A DNA stretch of 64,000 nt from an uncultured Alteromonadaceae bacterium (GTDB lineage: Bacteria; Pseudomonadota; Gammaproteobacteria; Enterobacterales; Alteromonadaceae). The stretch's first letter is position 1. Every line of letters starts with the position of its first letter. Both the position numbers and the translations under genes were made by a program. The DNA is taken from contig CANLWS010000005.1 of assembly GCA_947494925.1 (NCBI GenBank), forward strand, positions 1-64,000, given 5' to 3'. Below, piece by piece: positions 27,877 through 37,524 of the stretch. The notes below the pieces were generated by a model. That model was not told the origin of the DNA, did no database searches, and saw nothing but the letters and a program-made list of their open reading frames with translations.

Positions 27877-30021
27877 TCAGCCCGGTGCCTGCCAACGAAT
27901 ATCTTCGTTTGAGTCAATTGAGCTGACAATTTTTATCTTGTTTTGTTGTTGCCATTTATTCAGCTTTTTAGGTGTGACATCGTCAAGTTCCAGGTCTTTA
28001 TCCAATAGTTTTTCTGCACCTATCCAGGAGTTTTTTCCGGAGTATTTGGCAGCATAGAGACAGGCATCTGCCATGGAAATTAATCCATGCCAATGTTTGT
28101 CAATATTGTCTTCAAGCATCAGTGGATAACTCGCATAGCCAATTGAACAGGTTAGCTCCTGGTTGATTCTGTCGGTAAGTTCGAACAATTCTTCGGACAC
28201 GGCCTCAAGCATCCTTTGTGCTAATGCAGACGCATCTTTTCGATCGATAAATCGGGCAACTGCAACAAACTCCTCTCCGCCCCATCGCACCAGATAATCT
28301 GACTGACGAAAAACCTTCGCCATTCTTTCCGTCAACTGGATTAGCACTCTGTCCCCGGCACCATGGCCGAAAACGTCATTAACATCTTTAAAATTGTCCA
28401 CGTCTATCATAAACATGACGATATCAGCTTGTTTTGGCAGACCCATTTTACCCGTCCGCCAGTTTTGATACTGGCGCTGACTCTGTTCCAGATCGGCTCC
28501 AATTTGTTTTTCCAGAAAACGGCGGTTTTTAATCCCGGTCAACTTGTCCGTTAAACTAATGGCCTCCATTTCCCTATATGCCTGTACAAGCTCCTTATTG
28601 GCTTCTTCAAGCTGAAGTGTGCGAGTATCCACTTCCTGCTCAAGCTTTCTGGTGTGTCGGAATTGCATAATTCGGCCATATAACAGAAACAACACAATCG
28701 ATATACCTACAACAGTTATCAACCAAGTATTGCGGGACAGGGTCTCTTTCTCTATTGCAGCTTGTTGCAACGCACTCTCTTTTTCGAGTAACTCAATTTG
28801 GTGGGCTCGGCGGATAAATTCAGTTTGTGCCTGCACGCTGGCGATACTTGTCAGCCGTTTTTCATTAAGTATCTCGTCATCAAGTTCTTTTTGCCGCTGC
28901 AGTGCAAGAAATGCTTGTTGCAGTGACTCTTGTTTCAGCAGAACTTTCACGCGCAGCCGCTCCAGCATTGCTTCCTGATGTCGCTCTTTATTCAATTGGG
29001 CCTGCAGCAAACCAGCTTCGATGAATTTGAGCGATTCGTCAGCTTCACCCAACCTGAAAGTCACCTCCGCTGCAACCAGGTAGGCGTCCACCAGTAAGCT
29101 ATTGTATTGGTTGTCGATGGCTCTTTCGATCACGCCCAGAACCATTTCCTTGGCTTTTTCCAGATTACCTTCTTCCATTTCCAGCTGCGCCAACGAGGTA
29201 AGCGCCCAATCCGTATCTCTGGGCGTTTCTATCTCCTCAAATATTGTCAGCGCTTCAAGTATGTGAACCCGGGCTTGTTTATACTTTCCTTGCGTAAGCA
29301 GGACAAAACCAATTTTATGGTTGCTGTAAGCAATATCTTTAGCCCGGCCTGACTTAAGGTCTAATTCCAGAACCTGTTTAAAATAGCCTAGTGCCAATTC
29401 GGCATCACCCATGCTGCGGCGGATGTCCCCTAAGTTGTATAAAGCACTGGCAACGCCAGAATCATCGCCAAGCTCATAGTTTATTTCAAGGGCGCTATGG
29501 TGAGCTTGGGCAGCTTCTTCATACTGCCCCATTTTTTCCAGAACAACACCGATACTATTGTAGGTGGAGCTGATTGCCCGCTTATCATCCAACTGTTGAT
29601 TGATTTGCATTGCCAGATAAATATATTCCAGCGCCTGGGGATAATTTGCCTGATATCGATAGGTTAAACCCAGTTGTCGATAGGCTTCCGCCAGATTATT
29701 ACGACTCCCAACAGCCTGGTAGAGCTCTATGGATTCCAGCAGCAAAGATTGGGCGCCAGGATAGCGATTTCTTTCCATGGCGTTTCTGGCTTGCTCAAAG
29801 TAGGCATCGGCTTGAATTGCAGGAAGATCCAATTGTATCGACAATTCCAATAACTGTTGTGCGAAACTGTCTGCACTATCCAAATTTCCCTGTTGCCGGG
29901 CCGTCTGAATCTGTTCGGGCAACTGGCCAATTTGCTCTTCAATGGTGGGATCAGCGAATGCAACCTGCGCGACGGAGGCATTTACTATGCAACACAAGAT
30001 CAATAGAAGACGGAAATTCAC
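27877..30021 (-). CDS. TPR-repeat sensor diguanylate cyclase (signal peptide, TPRs, TM, GGDEF)
   Basis: Makes c-di-GMP from GTP. The order is: signal peptide (MNFRLLLILCCIVNASVAQVAFA from the GTG start), about 380 residues of TPR repeats (for example AYRQLGLTYRYQANYPQALEY), one membrane helix (ITVVGISIVLFLLYG), a coiled-coil and a C-terminal GGDEF domain with RWGGEEF and an upstream RxxD inhibitory site (RQSD). The open frame reaches a TTG at 30045, but GTG 30021 gives a normal signal peptide. Catalytic residues are intact. The TPR region is predicted periplasmic and presumably the sensory part. Confidence 0.9.
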   Translation of the reverse strand: MNFRLLLILCCIVNASVAQVAFADPTIEEQIGQLPEQIQTARQQGNLDSADSFAQQLLELSIQLDLPAIQADAYFEQARNAMERNRYPGAQSLLLESIELYQAVGSRNNLAEAYRQLGLTYRYQANYPQALEYIYLAMQINQQLDDKRAISSTYNSIGVVLEKMGQYEEAAQAHHSALEINYELGDDSGVASALYNLGDIRRSMGDAELALGYFKQVLELDLKSGRAKDIAYSNHKIGFVLLTQGKYKQARVHILEALTIFEEIETPRDTDWALTSLAQLEMEEGNLEKAKEMVLGVIERAIDNQYNSLLVDAYLVAAEVTFRLGEADESLKFIEAGLLQAQLNKERHQEAMLERLRVKVLLKQESLQQAFLALQRQKELDDEILNEKRLTSIASVQAQTEFIRRAHQIELLEKESALQQAAIEKETLSRNTWLITVVGISIVLFLLYGRIMQFRHTRKLEQEVDTRTLQLEEANKELVQAYREMEAISLTDKLTGIKNRRFLEKQIGADLEQSQRQYQNWRTGKMGLPKQADIVMFMIDVDNFKDVNDVFGHGAGDRVLIQLTERMAKVFRQSDYLVRWGGEEFVAVARFIDRKDASALAQRMLEAVSEELFELTDRINQELTCSIGYASYPLMLEDNIDKHWHGLISMADACLYAAKYSGKNSWIGAEKLLDKDLELDDVTPKKLNKWQQQNKIKIVSSIDSNEDIRWQAPG

Positions 30022-30126
30022 GGACTCACAACACCAACAAGGCAAAACGACTGGAGGATTATATCAACGCTTTGGATAACGGGATTAGTTTTTTTCGATT
30101 TATCGCTATGCAAATTTGAATAAAAC

Positions 30127-31419
30127 TTAATTTGGCAAAGTCACTCTTACCAGTAACCCGCCCTCTTTTCTGTTGTGCAAGGCAATGTGCCCATGGTGAG
30201 CGTCTGTTATTTCACGACACAATGCTAAACCCAGTCCGCTACCAGTCACTTTTGTGGAGTAAAAAGGGATCAGAACGTTGCTCAGAACAGATTCAGCAAT
30301 ACCCTTTCCTTCGTCCATCACATTGATCACGCTTTCATGACTGTTCTGTATCAGTTCGACACTGATACTGCCAGGCGCGGTTCCGGATTCATGGGCATTT
30401 TTAAGCAAATTGATCATAAGTTGTTCAAGCTGCACCGGATCGGCCTTAACATCGGACTGAATACTCTCATCGTGAGTAAAATCCCACTGTTGTTTCAATT
30501 GGAGCATTAACGTCTGCCAATCTACATCAGTCACTTTGGGTTCAGGTAATTTGGCGAATTTACCATAGCCCTGTACAAATTCACTCAGGTGCTTGATCCG
30601 CTCATCTATTGTCATAAAAACACGTTCCAGGCGTTCTTCTTTGTACTGTGCACTCAATATTTGCCCACTGTGCAGCATGGATGAAATCGGTCCGAGAGAA
30701 TTGTTGAGTTCGTGACTGATAACACGAATAACTTTTTTCCACACCGCGACTTCCTGGCGGCTTAATTCCCGTGTCATTTGCTTCAGAATATATAGCGTAT
30801 GAGTTTGATTGTTCAGCACAAAATTCCCGGTAGACATATGCCATGTTTCCGATTCCTGATTCTCCTTCAGTACACCAAAAAGACCTTGTTTTGCCTCCGC
30901 AAGCGCTTCAGCTACACCTTTGGGAGCTGATTCAAGTGCCTCTTCCAGCTTTTTACCTTCAACCCCTTGGTTTGCTCCAAAAAACTGGCGCGCAGCAATA
31001 TTGCAAAATACGATCTGCTGGTGGTTATTCACCAGAAAAAGTGCTTCAGGCGAGCTTTGGGTGATTTTGTCGAGTAATAATTCACGTTGAAAGAGCCAAC
31101 GTTTTTCGTCCCGCAAATGTAAAACGGTATCATTGTACAACTCACAAAGATGGCCTAATTCATCTTTTTCCTGATAAGCAAGACTGGTTGAATATTCTCC
31201 GTCTTTGAGATTGAGTAACCCCATCTCCAGAGCTGCAAGTCCTTCATGGGTATCCCGAAAGAAATAATGTGCTACAAACAGTGAGCACCCTGTAACCAAT
31301 ACAACAACCAACAGTTTTTCTGACACAGTCCAGGGTGTAAGCCAAAGCATAGGGATAAGTCCGACTGCACTGCATAAAAATGCGATTTTCAGCACCCGAC
31401 TCAGTAATAAATCATGCAT
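30127..31419 (-). CDS. NtrY-like sensor histidine kinase of the sigma-54 efflux module
   Basis: A 430-aa kinase with two membrane segments in the first 50 residues, a HAMP/PAS region (ALFLVNNHQQIVFCNIAARQFF), the H-box VISHELNNSLGPISSMLHS typical of NtrY-type kinases, and an ATPase domain (NLLKNAHESG, DEGKGI, GSGLGLALC). Its ATG overlaps the regulator's TGA by one base. It is the last gene of the operon that starts near 37451. The short periplasmic loop suggests sensing within the membrane or cytoplasm rather than of a large ligand. Confidence 0.92.
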   Translation of the reverse strand: MHDLLLSRVLKIAFLCSAVGLIPMLWLTPWTVSEKLLVVVLVTGCSLFVAHYFFRDTHEGLAALEMGLLNLKDGEYSTSLAYQEKDELGHLCELYNDTVLHLRDEKRWLFQRELLLDKITQSSPEALFLVNNHQQIVFCNIAARQFFGANQGVEGKKLEEALESAPKGVAEALAEAKQGLFGVLKENQESETWHMSTGNFVLNNQTHTLYILKQMTRELSRQEVAVWKKVIRVISHELNNSLGPISSMLHSGQILSAQYKEERLERVFMTIDERIKHLSEFVQGYGKFAKLPEPKVTDVDWQTLMLQLKQQWDFTHDESIQSDVKADPVQLEQLMINLLKNAHESGTAPGSISVELIQNSHESVINVMDEGKGIAESVLSNVLIPFYSTKVTGSGLGLALCREITDAHHGHIALHNRKEGGLLVRVTLPN

Positions 31420-32753
31420 CAGTAGTCGATGCCCAATTTATTCAATCGGCGGTACAATGCCTGGCGACTCATACCAAAATGACGGGCTACACGAGCGATC
31501 ACGCCCTGATATTCTCGCATGGCTATTTCCAACTCGGCTTTGTCCGGCTCGGTTTTTTCATTCGATGAGACAGAAGATAGTTGCACTGACTGCAAAGCAA
31601 AATCTTCTTGTTCGATAACCCCCTCAGGCTTTAACACTGCCACTCGCTTACAGGCATTTTCCAATTCGCGCACATTGCCCGGCCAGGGATAAATTTGCAG
31701 TGTACGTTCGGCAGATAAACTGAGCTGTCGCTCAGGAAGGAAGTGTTTGACCAGTGGCACTATGTCGTCGGCCCGCTCTGCCAGGGATGGCATTATCAGT
31801 TCAATTACGTTTAGTCGGTAATAGAGATCTTCCCGGAAATTACCTTCACGAATATCCTTCAAAAGTTCGGCATTAGTGGCTGATATCACCCGCACTTTAG
31901 TATGTCGAGTGGTTACTGAACCGAGTCGCTCAAATTCCCCGGTTTGAATAACGCGTAGCAGTTTTGTTTGGCCGGAATAGGGCAAATTGCCAATCTCATC
32001 GAGAAAAAGGGTACCACCATGGGCAGCTTCGAAACGTCCGATACGGGTCTTGGTTGCCCCGGTGTATGCTCCAGCTTCCGCGCCAAATAACTCTGCTTCA
32101 ATTAAATCTGCAGGTAAGGCACCGCAATTCACTTTAACAAAGGGTTTGTTGCTCAGGGTAGATTGGGCTTGAATCAGTTCAGCAATTTTCTCTTTACCGC
32201 TGCCATTGGCCCCTGTGATTAGAACAGATATGTCCGATTTTGCTACTTGAATAGCCATATCAACAATGCGCTGCATTGCATTGCTTGTGTAAATCAATCC
32301 AACACTTTTTGCGGCATCAATTGAGGACTGTTGCTGTTGCTTGATCCGTTTAAGCTGCTGAGTCTGTTGACGGGATTTACCCAGTTCTATCAGATTAGCG
32401 ACAATGGTAAGCAGTTTTTTGTCATCCCAGGGTTTGGCGATATAGTCAGCCGCCCCGGCTTTTACCAGTTCAATCGCCTGTTCGAGATCTGTCCAGGCAG
32501 TAATCAAGATAATGGGTAAATTCCCGTTAATCCTGCGCAATTCAGTAAATAAGGTTTTACCTTCTTCGCCAGAAGTGGTGTCGGCAGTAAAGTTCATATC
32601 CTGAATAACCAATGAGACCCTTAACTGGTCAACATATTGTATGGCTTGTTCCGGCGATGTGGTGGTTATCACGTCATAACCATGAATCTCAAGAAGCAAC
32701 GACAGTGCCTGAAGCACTGCCGGTGTGTCATCAACGATGAGTATTTTATCCAT
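31419..32753 (-). CDS. NtrC-family sigma-54-dependent response regulator
   Basis: A 444-aa activator. It has a receiver with the Asp in VIQDMNF, a central AAA+ domain with Walker A TGANGSGKE and the sigma-54 contact loop GAYTGA (Tyr for the usual Phe), the LFLDEIGNL Walker B, and a Fis-type HTH at the end (MSRQALYRRLNKLGIDY). Without its operon it could be placed with many NtrC proteins. Here it lies in the transcript it most likely controls, whose upstream region has a -24/-12 promoter and a dyad array. Confidence 0.93.
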   Translation of the reverse strand: MDKILIVDDTPAVLQALSLLLEIHGYDVITTTSPEQAIQYVDQLRVSLVIQDMNFTADTTSGEEGKTLFTELRRINGNLPIILITAWTDLEQAIELVKAGAADYIAKPWDDKKLLTIVANLIELGKSRQQTQQLKRIKQQQQSSIDAAKSVGLIYTSNAMQRIVDMAIQVAKSDISVLITGANGSGKEKIAELIQAQSTLSNKPFVKVNCGALPADLIEAELFGAEAGAYTGATKTRIGRFEAAHGGTLFLDEIGNLPYSGQTKLLRVIQTGEFERLGSVTTRHTKVRVISATNAELLKDIREGNFREDLYYRLNVIELIMPSLAERADDIVPLVKHFLPERQLSLSAERTLQIYPWPGNVRELENACKRVAVLKPEGVIEQEDFALQSVQLSSVSSNEKTEPDKAELEIAMREYQGVIARVARHFGMSRQALYRRLNKLGIDY

Positions 32754-32789
32754 TGACTACTTTATCAATCCTTATTTTTCAGACTGCAG

Positions 32790-34004
32790 CTAAATACTGC
32801 GCGTTGCTACACTAGGCGAAATATTTGCCGCCCGATTGGCAGGTACCAGCACAGACAATAAGCTGACAACTAACACAAAAATGGCGGTCATCCCAATGTA
32901 GCTATGATCTAGTGCGGGCAATGAGTAGTGCTCAAGGAGCGCAGTCCCCATGTACACTGCCGCCGCAGATCCTATCACCAACCCTGCAATACAAATGATC
33001 CCGTTTTCAACCATGAAATAGCGAACTATCGCTGACTTGCGGGCACCCAGGGCTCGGCGAGTTCCGATTTGTCTGGTACGTTTGTTGATGTTGAAAACAG
33101 TCAAGCCAAATATACCTAAAGCGGTCACTAATACCAAGACAGTTATCAATACCACCAGCATTCTCAGCATCAGAATGTCAGATGCGTTGTAACGACGTTT
33201 TGACTCATCCATTCCATTGAGATTGACGACAACGCGCTGGTCGTATTCTTTCAGCAAAATATCCTCGATTTGCCCCATCACCTGCGCTCTTTGCTCAGGA
33301 TCCGCCCGGACCAACACTTTTTGGTATACACCTGCATTCACAAATGGAATAACAATCAGATTATCCGGACGAGAATCCTTCAACCAAGGGCCCATCATTT
33401 TTCCCACTACACCTATAATTTTCAGCGGCATATCACCAAGATAAATAGTTTGACCCAAACCATCACCTTCTGGAAAGATTTCTTCCAGAAAGGTCTTACT
33501 AACAATGGCGACCGTCGGCAACACATCTCTATTTTGAGCAATTATGACTTCATTTTGATTAAAGTTTCTGCCCTCAATCAAATCAACACCCATAGTTTCA
33601 AGAGCGTGTTCGTCACCATAGGTGTAAGCTGAACGAACTTCTCTACCCTGTCGACCTTGATCAGATGTCGGGTTGATTCCAAACGAACTGGCCGACCCTC
33701 CACCTGACAAAGGAATTTCCTGCATAGCAACTGCATTGATCACGCCCGGTATGTTGCGCAGTGTTGTTTCAGTTAATTCAAATTGTTGTGAAAGATCCAC
33801 GTCTTTACCGAAGGTCTGCACTGCGAAATGAAATATCTCATCCTCCGGGTAGCCCGTTTCTTGTTGCAGGTACTGGACTCTGTCGTAAATAATAAATGAC
33901 GCATTGCTGACAATGGCTGTGGTAATGGCTATTTGTATCAGCAACATGATTGCACCAGCTTTTGAGCGACGCATTGCATTGAAAATAGGTTTAATCTCTA
34001 ACAT
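32790..34004 (-). CDS. FtsX/MacB-like ABC transporter permease (second)
   Basis: A 404-aa membrane protein with one N-terminal helix, a large periplasmic MacB-type domain and three C-terminal helices. The cytoplasmic loop after the first C-terminal helix contains QIGTRRALGARKSAIVRYF, the hallmark of FtsX-like permeases. It pairs with the preceding permease gene ten bases upstream, giving a heterodimeric exporter. GGAG lies before the ATG. The substrate is unknown; such MacB-like systems export peptides, lipoproteins or antibiotics, or transmit force across the membrane. Confidence 0.9.
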   Translation of the reverse strand: MLEIKPIFNAMRRSKAGAIMLLIQIAITTAIVSNASFIIYDRVQYLQQETGYPEDEIFHFAVQTFGKDVDLSQQFELTETTLRNIPGVINAVAMQEIPLSGGGSASSFGINPTSDQGRQGREVRSAYTYGDEHALETMGVDLIEGRNFNQNEVIIAQNRDVLPTVAIVSKTFLEEIFPEGDGLGQTIYLGDMPLKIIGVVGKMMGPWLKDSRPDNLIVIPFVNAGVYQKVLVRADPEQRAQVMGQIEDILLKEYDQRVVVNLNGMDESKRRYNASDILMLRMLVVLITVLVLVTALGIFGLTVFNINKRTRQIGTRRALGARKSAIVRYFMVENGIICIAGLVIGSAAAVYMGTALLEHYSLPALDHSYIGMTAIFVLVVSLLSVLVPANRAANISPSVATRSI

Positions 34005-34013
34005 GGTCGGCTC

Positions 34014-35327
34014 CTATTGGGTTTTCAGGTAAATAGCAGGTGTCGTGCGGCACACTAACCAGGCTGGATACAACCCTGCAATTATGCATGCCCCAATTGC
34101 TATCGATGGTGCAGCCAATAACATGGTTAAATCCATGGTGGCCAAAGCATTGTAGTAACTGTAGGTCTGACGCACTCCCCACAATCCCAACTGTGCTATC
34201 CCTATCCCCAATAAACCTCCCAATAACCCTAGTACTGATACTTCTACTAGGTGTTGCAGAAAAATCTGTCGCTTGCTAGCGCCAAGCGCACGTCTGACGC
34301 CTACTTCCGGCGCTCTTCGCAAGAACTTACCTAATAACAAGCCAAGTATGTTTGCCAGGCAGACTGTCAGGAACATAAAACTCAGGCCAACTAACACTCG
34401 GTTGTCTTCAGAAACCACGTTGTTGTAATCAAGCCATTCGTTAACATCTCGCAGTGCAAACTGAACTTTTTCCCGACTATATCTGCCCCGTTTTCCCTGT
34501 TCTTCCAGATAGGCAGTTAAAAACTCGCGATATTCCTGCTCTTCTTCCGGCGAATTAAGTTCCACCCAAAATTGCAACCAGAATTGTTCCGATTGCAGGC
34601 GATCCTGATAGTTATTGATTTCCTGATACTTCCAGCCGTTAGTATTACCCCAGGAGTTCAGCTCCTTCGCCGCAATCATGCTGTAAGGAATGAACATTTC
34701 TTCCCGATTAGAAAATGCACCATTGTTCAAATCGTAGTACTTGATATGAATATCCCATGGCTCTGTCACACCAACAATTTCATAACTGGTGTCATCCAGA
34801 TAGATCTGCTTTCCTACTGAGTTCTGGCCGCCAAAAAGTTTTTCATTCAGCTCAGTGGAAATGACCACGACAGGCACCACTTCCCGCTCTTGTGATTCGC
34901 TCCACGTGCCGCCGTAAACAAAATCCAGATCAAACATAGCGAAGAAATCGCGCCCGGTTACCCTGGCTCCCTGCAAGAATGGTTTTACCTCGCTGGAGTT
35001 CATGTGCACACTAAATCCAGTGCGCATAGACAAGACTTTGCGTTCTGGGATCGGTGCGTTATACAAATTCATCGCGTCGTTGTAAGTGATTTGATAGGGC
35101 AGATCATCTTCAGTCCACCATGTCTGACCATCATCCATAGTGTTCAACTGTGGTTGAAATAGACGATCACTTTTTTGTGGAATTGGGTCCATCGACATCA
35201 TGTGATATACCGACAGGCTGGTCATGGTAATGCCTATTCCAACGGCAATTGCGGCAATCATCAACGCCGAAATAAGCGGAGTGCGTTTGAGGCTCCGCCA
35301 GCTTAAGTCTAAATAGTGAAGGATCAT
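34014..35327 (-). CDS. FtsX/MacB-like ABC transporter permease (first)
   Basis: A 437-aa paralogue of the neighbouring permease, with the same layout: N-terminal helix (ISALMIAAIAVGIGITMTSL), an extended periplasmic domain and three C-terminal helices, with EVGVRRALGASKRQIFLQHL in the cytoplasmic loop. The ATG follows the ATPase stop by three bases. Having two different permeases with one ATPase and one HlyD-like adaptor is usual for this subtype. Confidence 0.9.
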   Translation of the reverse strand: MILHYLDLSWRSLKRTPLISALMIAAIAVGIGITMTSLSVYHMMSMDPIPQKSDRLFQPQLNTMDDGQTWWTEDDLPYQITYNDAMNLYNAPIPERKVLSMRTGFSVHMNSSEVKPFLQGARVTGRDFFAMFDLDFVYGGTWSESQEREVVPVVVISTELNEKLFGGQNSVGKQIYLDDTSYEIVGVTEPWDIHIKYYDLNNGAFSNREEMFIPYSMIAAKELNSWGNTNGWKYQEINNYQDRLQSEQFWLQFWVELNSPEEEQEYREFLTAYLEEQGKRGRYSREKVQFALRDVNEWLDYNNVVSEDNRVLVGLSFMFLTVCLANILGLLLGKFLRRAPEVGVRRALGASKRQIFLQHLVEVSVLGLLGGLLGIGIAQLGLWGVRQTYSYYNALATMDLTMLLAAPSIAIGACIIAGLYPAWLVCRTTPAIYLKTQ

Positions 35328-35330
35328 GAT

Positions 35331-36050
35331 TTACGCTCCCGACGCCAGTTCAACCACAGAGTCAGCAGAGCGATTTTGGTACAAGGTAAAGTCTGCCAGT
35401 TGTCCGTCTACTACCTGTATATTTCGTGGTGCCCGACGTGCCAGTTCGGAATCGTGGGTAACCATGATGATAGTTGCGCCTTCTCGGTTAATTTGTTCAA
35501 GCAATTCCATCACCTGACGTGCCATCAAACTGTCCAGGTTTCCGGTGGGCTCATCAGCAAGTAAGAAGCGTGGTTCACCAGCCAAAGCTCTTGCGATGGC
35601 AACCCGTTGTTGTTGACCACCTGATAGCTGTTGGGGCAGATGCTTGGCCCGGCTAGCTAATCCGACCTTTTCCAGACAATCTTCGATTCTGCGGCGGCGT
35701 TCAGCAGATTTGATGCCGCGATAACGAAGCGGGACTTCTACGTTTTCATATAGATTTAAATCAGGGATCAAATTGAAGCCCTGGAAGATAAAGCCAATTT
35801 TCTGGTTGCGCAAATCTGCCCGTTTGTTGTCAGACAAAGTGCCGACATCCACATCATCCAACAAATATTGACCACCTGTGTATGGTTCAAGCATGCCAGC
35901 GATATTCAGAAAGGTGGTTTTTCCAGAGCCTGAGGGGCCTGTTACCGCAATAAATTCACCTTCATTTACTTCCAGATTAAAATCTCTAAGTGCATGAGTC
36001 TGTACTTTTTCAGTTTGGTAAACTTTGTTGATATTGTTCATTTTTAACAT
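35331..36050 (-). CDS. ABC transporter ATPase, MacB/LolD type
   Basis: A 239-aa ATPase with Walker A GPSGSGKTT, the signature LSGGQQQRVAIARAL, Walker B FLLADEPTGNLD and the H-loop VTHDSELA. The overall sequence is of the LolD/MacB class that partners FtsX-like permeases. It is encoded between the adaptor and the two permeases, with spacing of 15 and 3 bases. Confidence 0.94.
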   Translation of the reverse strand: MLKMNNINKVYQTEKVQTHALRDFNLEVNEGEFIAVTGPSGSGKTTFLNIAGMLEPYTGGQYLLDDVDVGTLSDNKRADLRNQKIGFIFQGFNLIPDLNLYENVEVPLRYRGIKSAERRRRIEDCLEKVGLASRAKHLPQQLSGGQQQRVAIARALAGEPRFLLADEPTGNLDSLMARQVMELLEQINREGATIIMVTHDSELARRAPRNIQVVDGQLADFTLYQNRSADSVVELASGA

Positions 36051-36065
36051 GGAGTTAGTCCTTAG

Positions 36066-37325
36066 TTAGTCGCGCAGCAGCACTGAGTCTGTGTCAATAA
36101 ATTCATCATAATTGGAAATGATAATCTGGTCATTGGGTTCTAACCCGCTGAGGATTTCTACTTCACGCATACTGGTTGCACCCACTTGTATATCTGTGCG
36201 AGTGGCTATGTTCCCGTCTACGCGATAGGCAATAAAGCCACCAGCCTGAAGGAAACTCCCGCGGCGGACTTTAAGCACCTGGCTTTTGTTTTCAAGTAAA
36301 ATACGCGCTGAAATCTGTTGGTTCTGACGCATACCTGTCAAATCACTTTGTGCAAAACGAACACGAGTAGTGACTTCTCTGTTAGTGACTTCTGGAGAGA
36401 TCGCTGAAAGCACGCCTTTGACTTTGTTGCCAGCAATGTTCATTTCAACGTCCATTCCGATACTCAGCTCATTAGCGTAACTTTCAGCCACATTCAGTTC
36501 GGCTTCGTAAGCAGTCAGATCAACCAAGGTCATTAATGGTGCGTTTTTACTCACCAGGGAACGTTGCTGAGTCAGTAAATTACCCACCACTCCATTGACG
36601 GTGGCACGGATCTGTAATTCGCTAATTTTGCGTTCAAGCTCGGAGACCACCAGAGCCTGTCTGGCGACGCGACTGCGAGTGCTGTCCAGTTCGAACGCCA
36701 AGGTATCTTTTGCCAGAGACACTTCTTGTTTTGCATGTTTGAACGTTACTTTAGCCCGAGATAAATCATCGACGGCCTTTTCCAAGTCAATTCTGCTGAT
36801 CAGGTTATTGACTATTGAGGACTGGGCACGTCTGTTTTCCCGTTCGGCTGCCTGCAAATCGACCTCGGCCAATTCCATTTGTTTGGTCAGTTGCAGCGTC
36901 TGACGTCTCGCATCCAACTCCTGCCTTGCCAGGTCACCTTCCAGCCGCGTCATTTCGGAATGCTGTTGCTCCAGTTCGTTCTGCAATTCCGGACTATCCA
37001 CCTCTGCCACCAACTGCCCTTTTTCGACCCTGTCACCTGCTTTTACCTTGAGGTCAACAAACCCTTGCTCAGGACTATAGAGTTGAGGAGCGTTAGCGGC
37101 CACGATTCTTCCGGTAGAGGAAATATCCCGAACCAGATCACCTCTTTCCAAGGTGGCGATCTGCACAGTGGCCAAATCTACTGAACGGTTGGTAGAGGGA
37201 GAATTTAAGATCGCATGAGCAGACCAGGCAACAAGAATCATCGCCACAATTGCAACAATCCAATATTTTTTGCTGGGCCCGGAGGATGTCATTTCAATAT
37301 CCTGGGCACTGGTATCTTTAATCAT
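36066..37325 (-). CDS. HlyD/MacA-like periplasmic adaptor of the ABC exporter
   Basis: About 419 aa starting MIKDTSAQDIEMTSSG, with a single membrane helix (YWIVAIVAMILVAWSAHAI), a barrel-sandwich hybrid split by a long coiled-coil hairpin (about residues 105-225) and a C-terminal beta domain. The frame is open to 37370, but ATG 37325 has GGGAG upstream. This ATG lies inside the last codons of a 35-aa membrane ORF, suggesting translational coupling. It would bridge the inner-membrane permeases to the periplasm or an outer-membrane channel, none of which is encoded here. Confidence 0.91.
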   Translation of the reverse strand: MIKDTSAQDIEMTSSGPSKKYWIVAIVAMILVAWSAHAILNSPSTNRSVDLATVQIATLERGDLVRDISSTGRIVAANAPQLYSPEQGFVDLKVKAGDRVEKGQLVAEVDSPELQNELEQQHSEMTRLEGDLARQELDARRQTLQLTKQMELAEVDLQAAERENRRAQSSIVNNLISRIDLEKAVDDLSRAKVTFKHAKQEVSLAKDTLAFELDSTRSRVARQALVVSELERKISELQIRATVNGVVGNLLTQQRSLVSKNAPLMTLVDLTAYEAELNVAESYANELSIGMDVEMNIAGNKVKGVLSAISPEVTNREVTTRVRFAQSDLTGMRQNQQISARILLENKSQVLKVRRGSFLQAGGFIAYRVDGNIATRTDIQVGATSMREVEILSGLEPNDQIIISNYDEFIDTDSVLLRD

Positions 37326-37425
37326 GATTGTTCGCTCCCAGATGTTTACACTGCGCTTCAATTGCCGCAATTATGATTGCGCTGATAAAGAACATTAATG
37401 GTGAAATGAAAAAATACATTGCCAT
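37318..37425 (-). CDS. Small membrane peptide (35 aa) at the head of the efflux operon
   Basis: The minus-strand ATG at 37425 opens a 35-residue frame: MAMYFFISPLMFFISAIIIA, then AIEAQCKHLGANNHD and a TAA stop. Residues 1-22 form one hydrophobic helix, followed by a short polar tail with one Cys. GGAG lies nine bases upstream, and the stop overlaps the adaptor ATG by eight bases. It is the first frame downstream of the predicted sigma-54 start site, after a leader of about 26 bases. I do not recognise the family. It may be a regulatory or assembly subunit, or a leader peptide. Confidence 0.65.
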   Translation of the reverse strand: MAMYFFISPLMFFISAIIIAAIEAQCKHLGANNHD

Positions 37426-37460
37426 TTGTTAGATCTCCGCTGTCCGTTTAGGCTTTATAC

Positions 37461-37477
37461 TGCCAGCTTCGTACCAA
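37461..37477 (-). promoter_or_regulatory. Sigma-54 promoter (-24/-12) of the efflux operon
   Basis: On the minus strand the sequence reads TTGGTACGAAGCTGGCA. It matches the sigma-54 consensus YTGGCACG-N4-TTGCW at the invariant GG and GC, which are exactly ten bases apart, with two substitutions elsewhere. Transcription would start near 37451, about 26 bases before the small ORF. The operon itself encodes a sigma-54 activator. Confidence 0.7.
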
Positions 37478-37524
37478 CCTTTAACATATTGTTTTTATTG
37501 AATATTATTGAAATTCACAGCGAT

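Noticed and set aside
37454-37469. TGGCAG...GCC on the minus strand as the sigma-54 promoter
   Set aside because: The spacing between GG and GC is nine bases, not ten; TTGGTACGAAGCTGGCA just upstream fits better.
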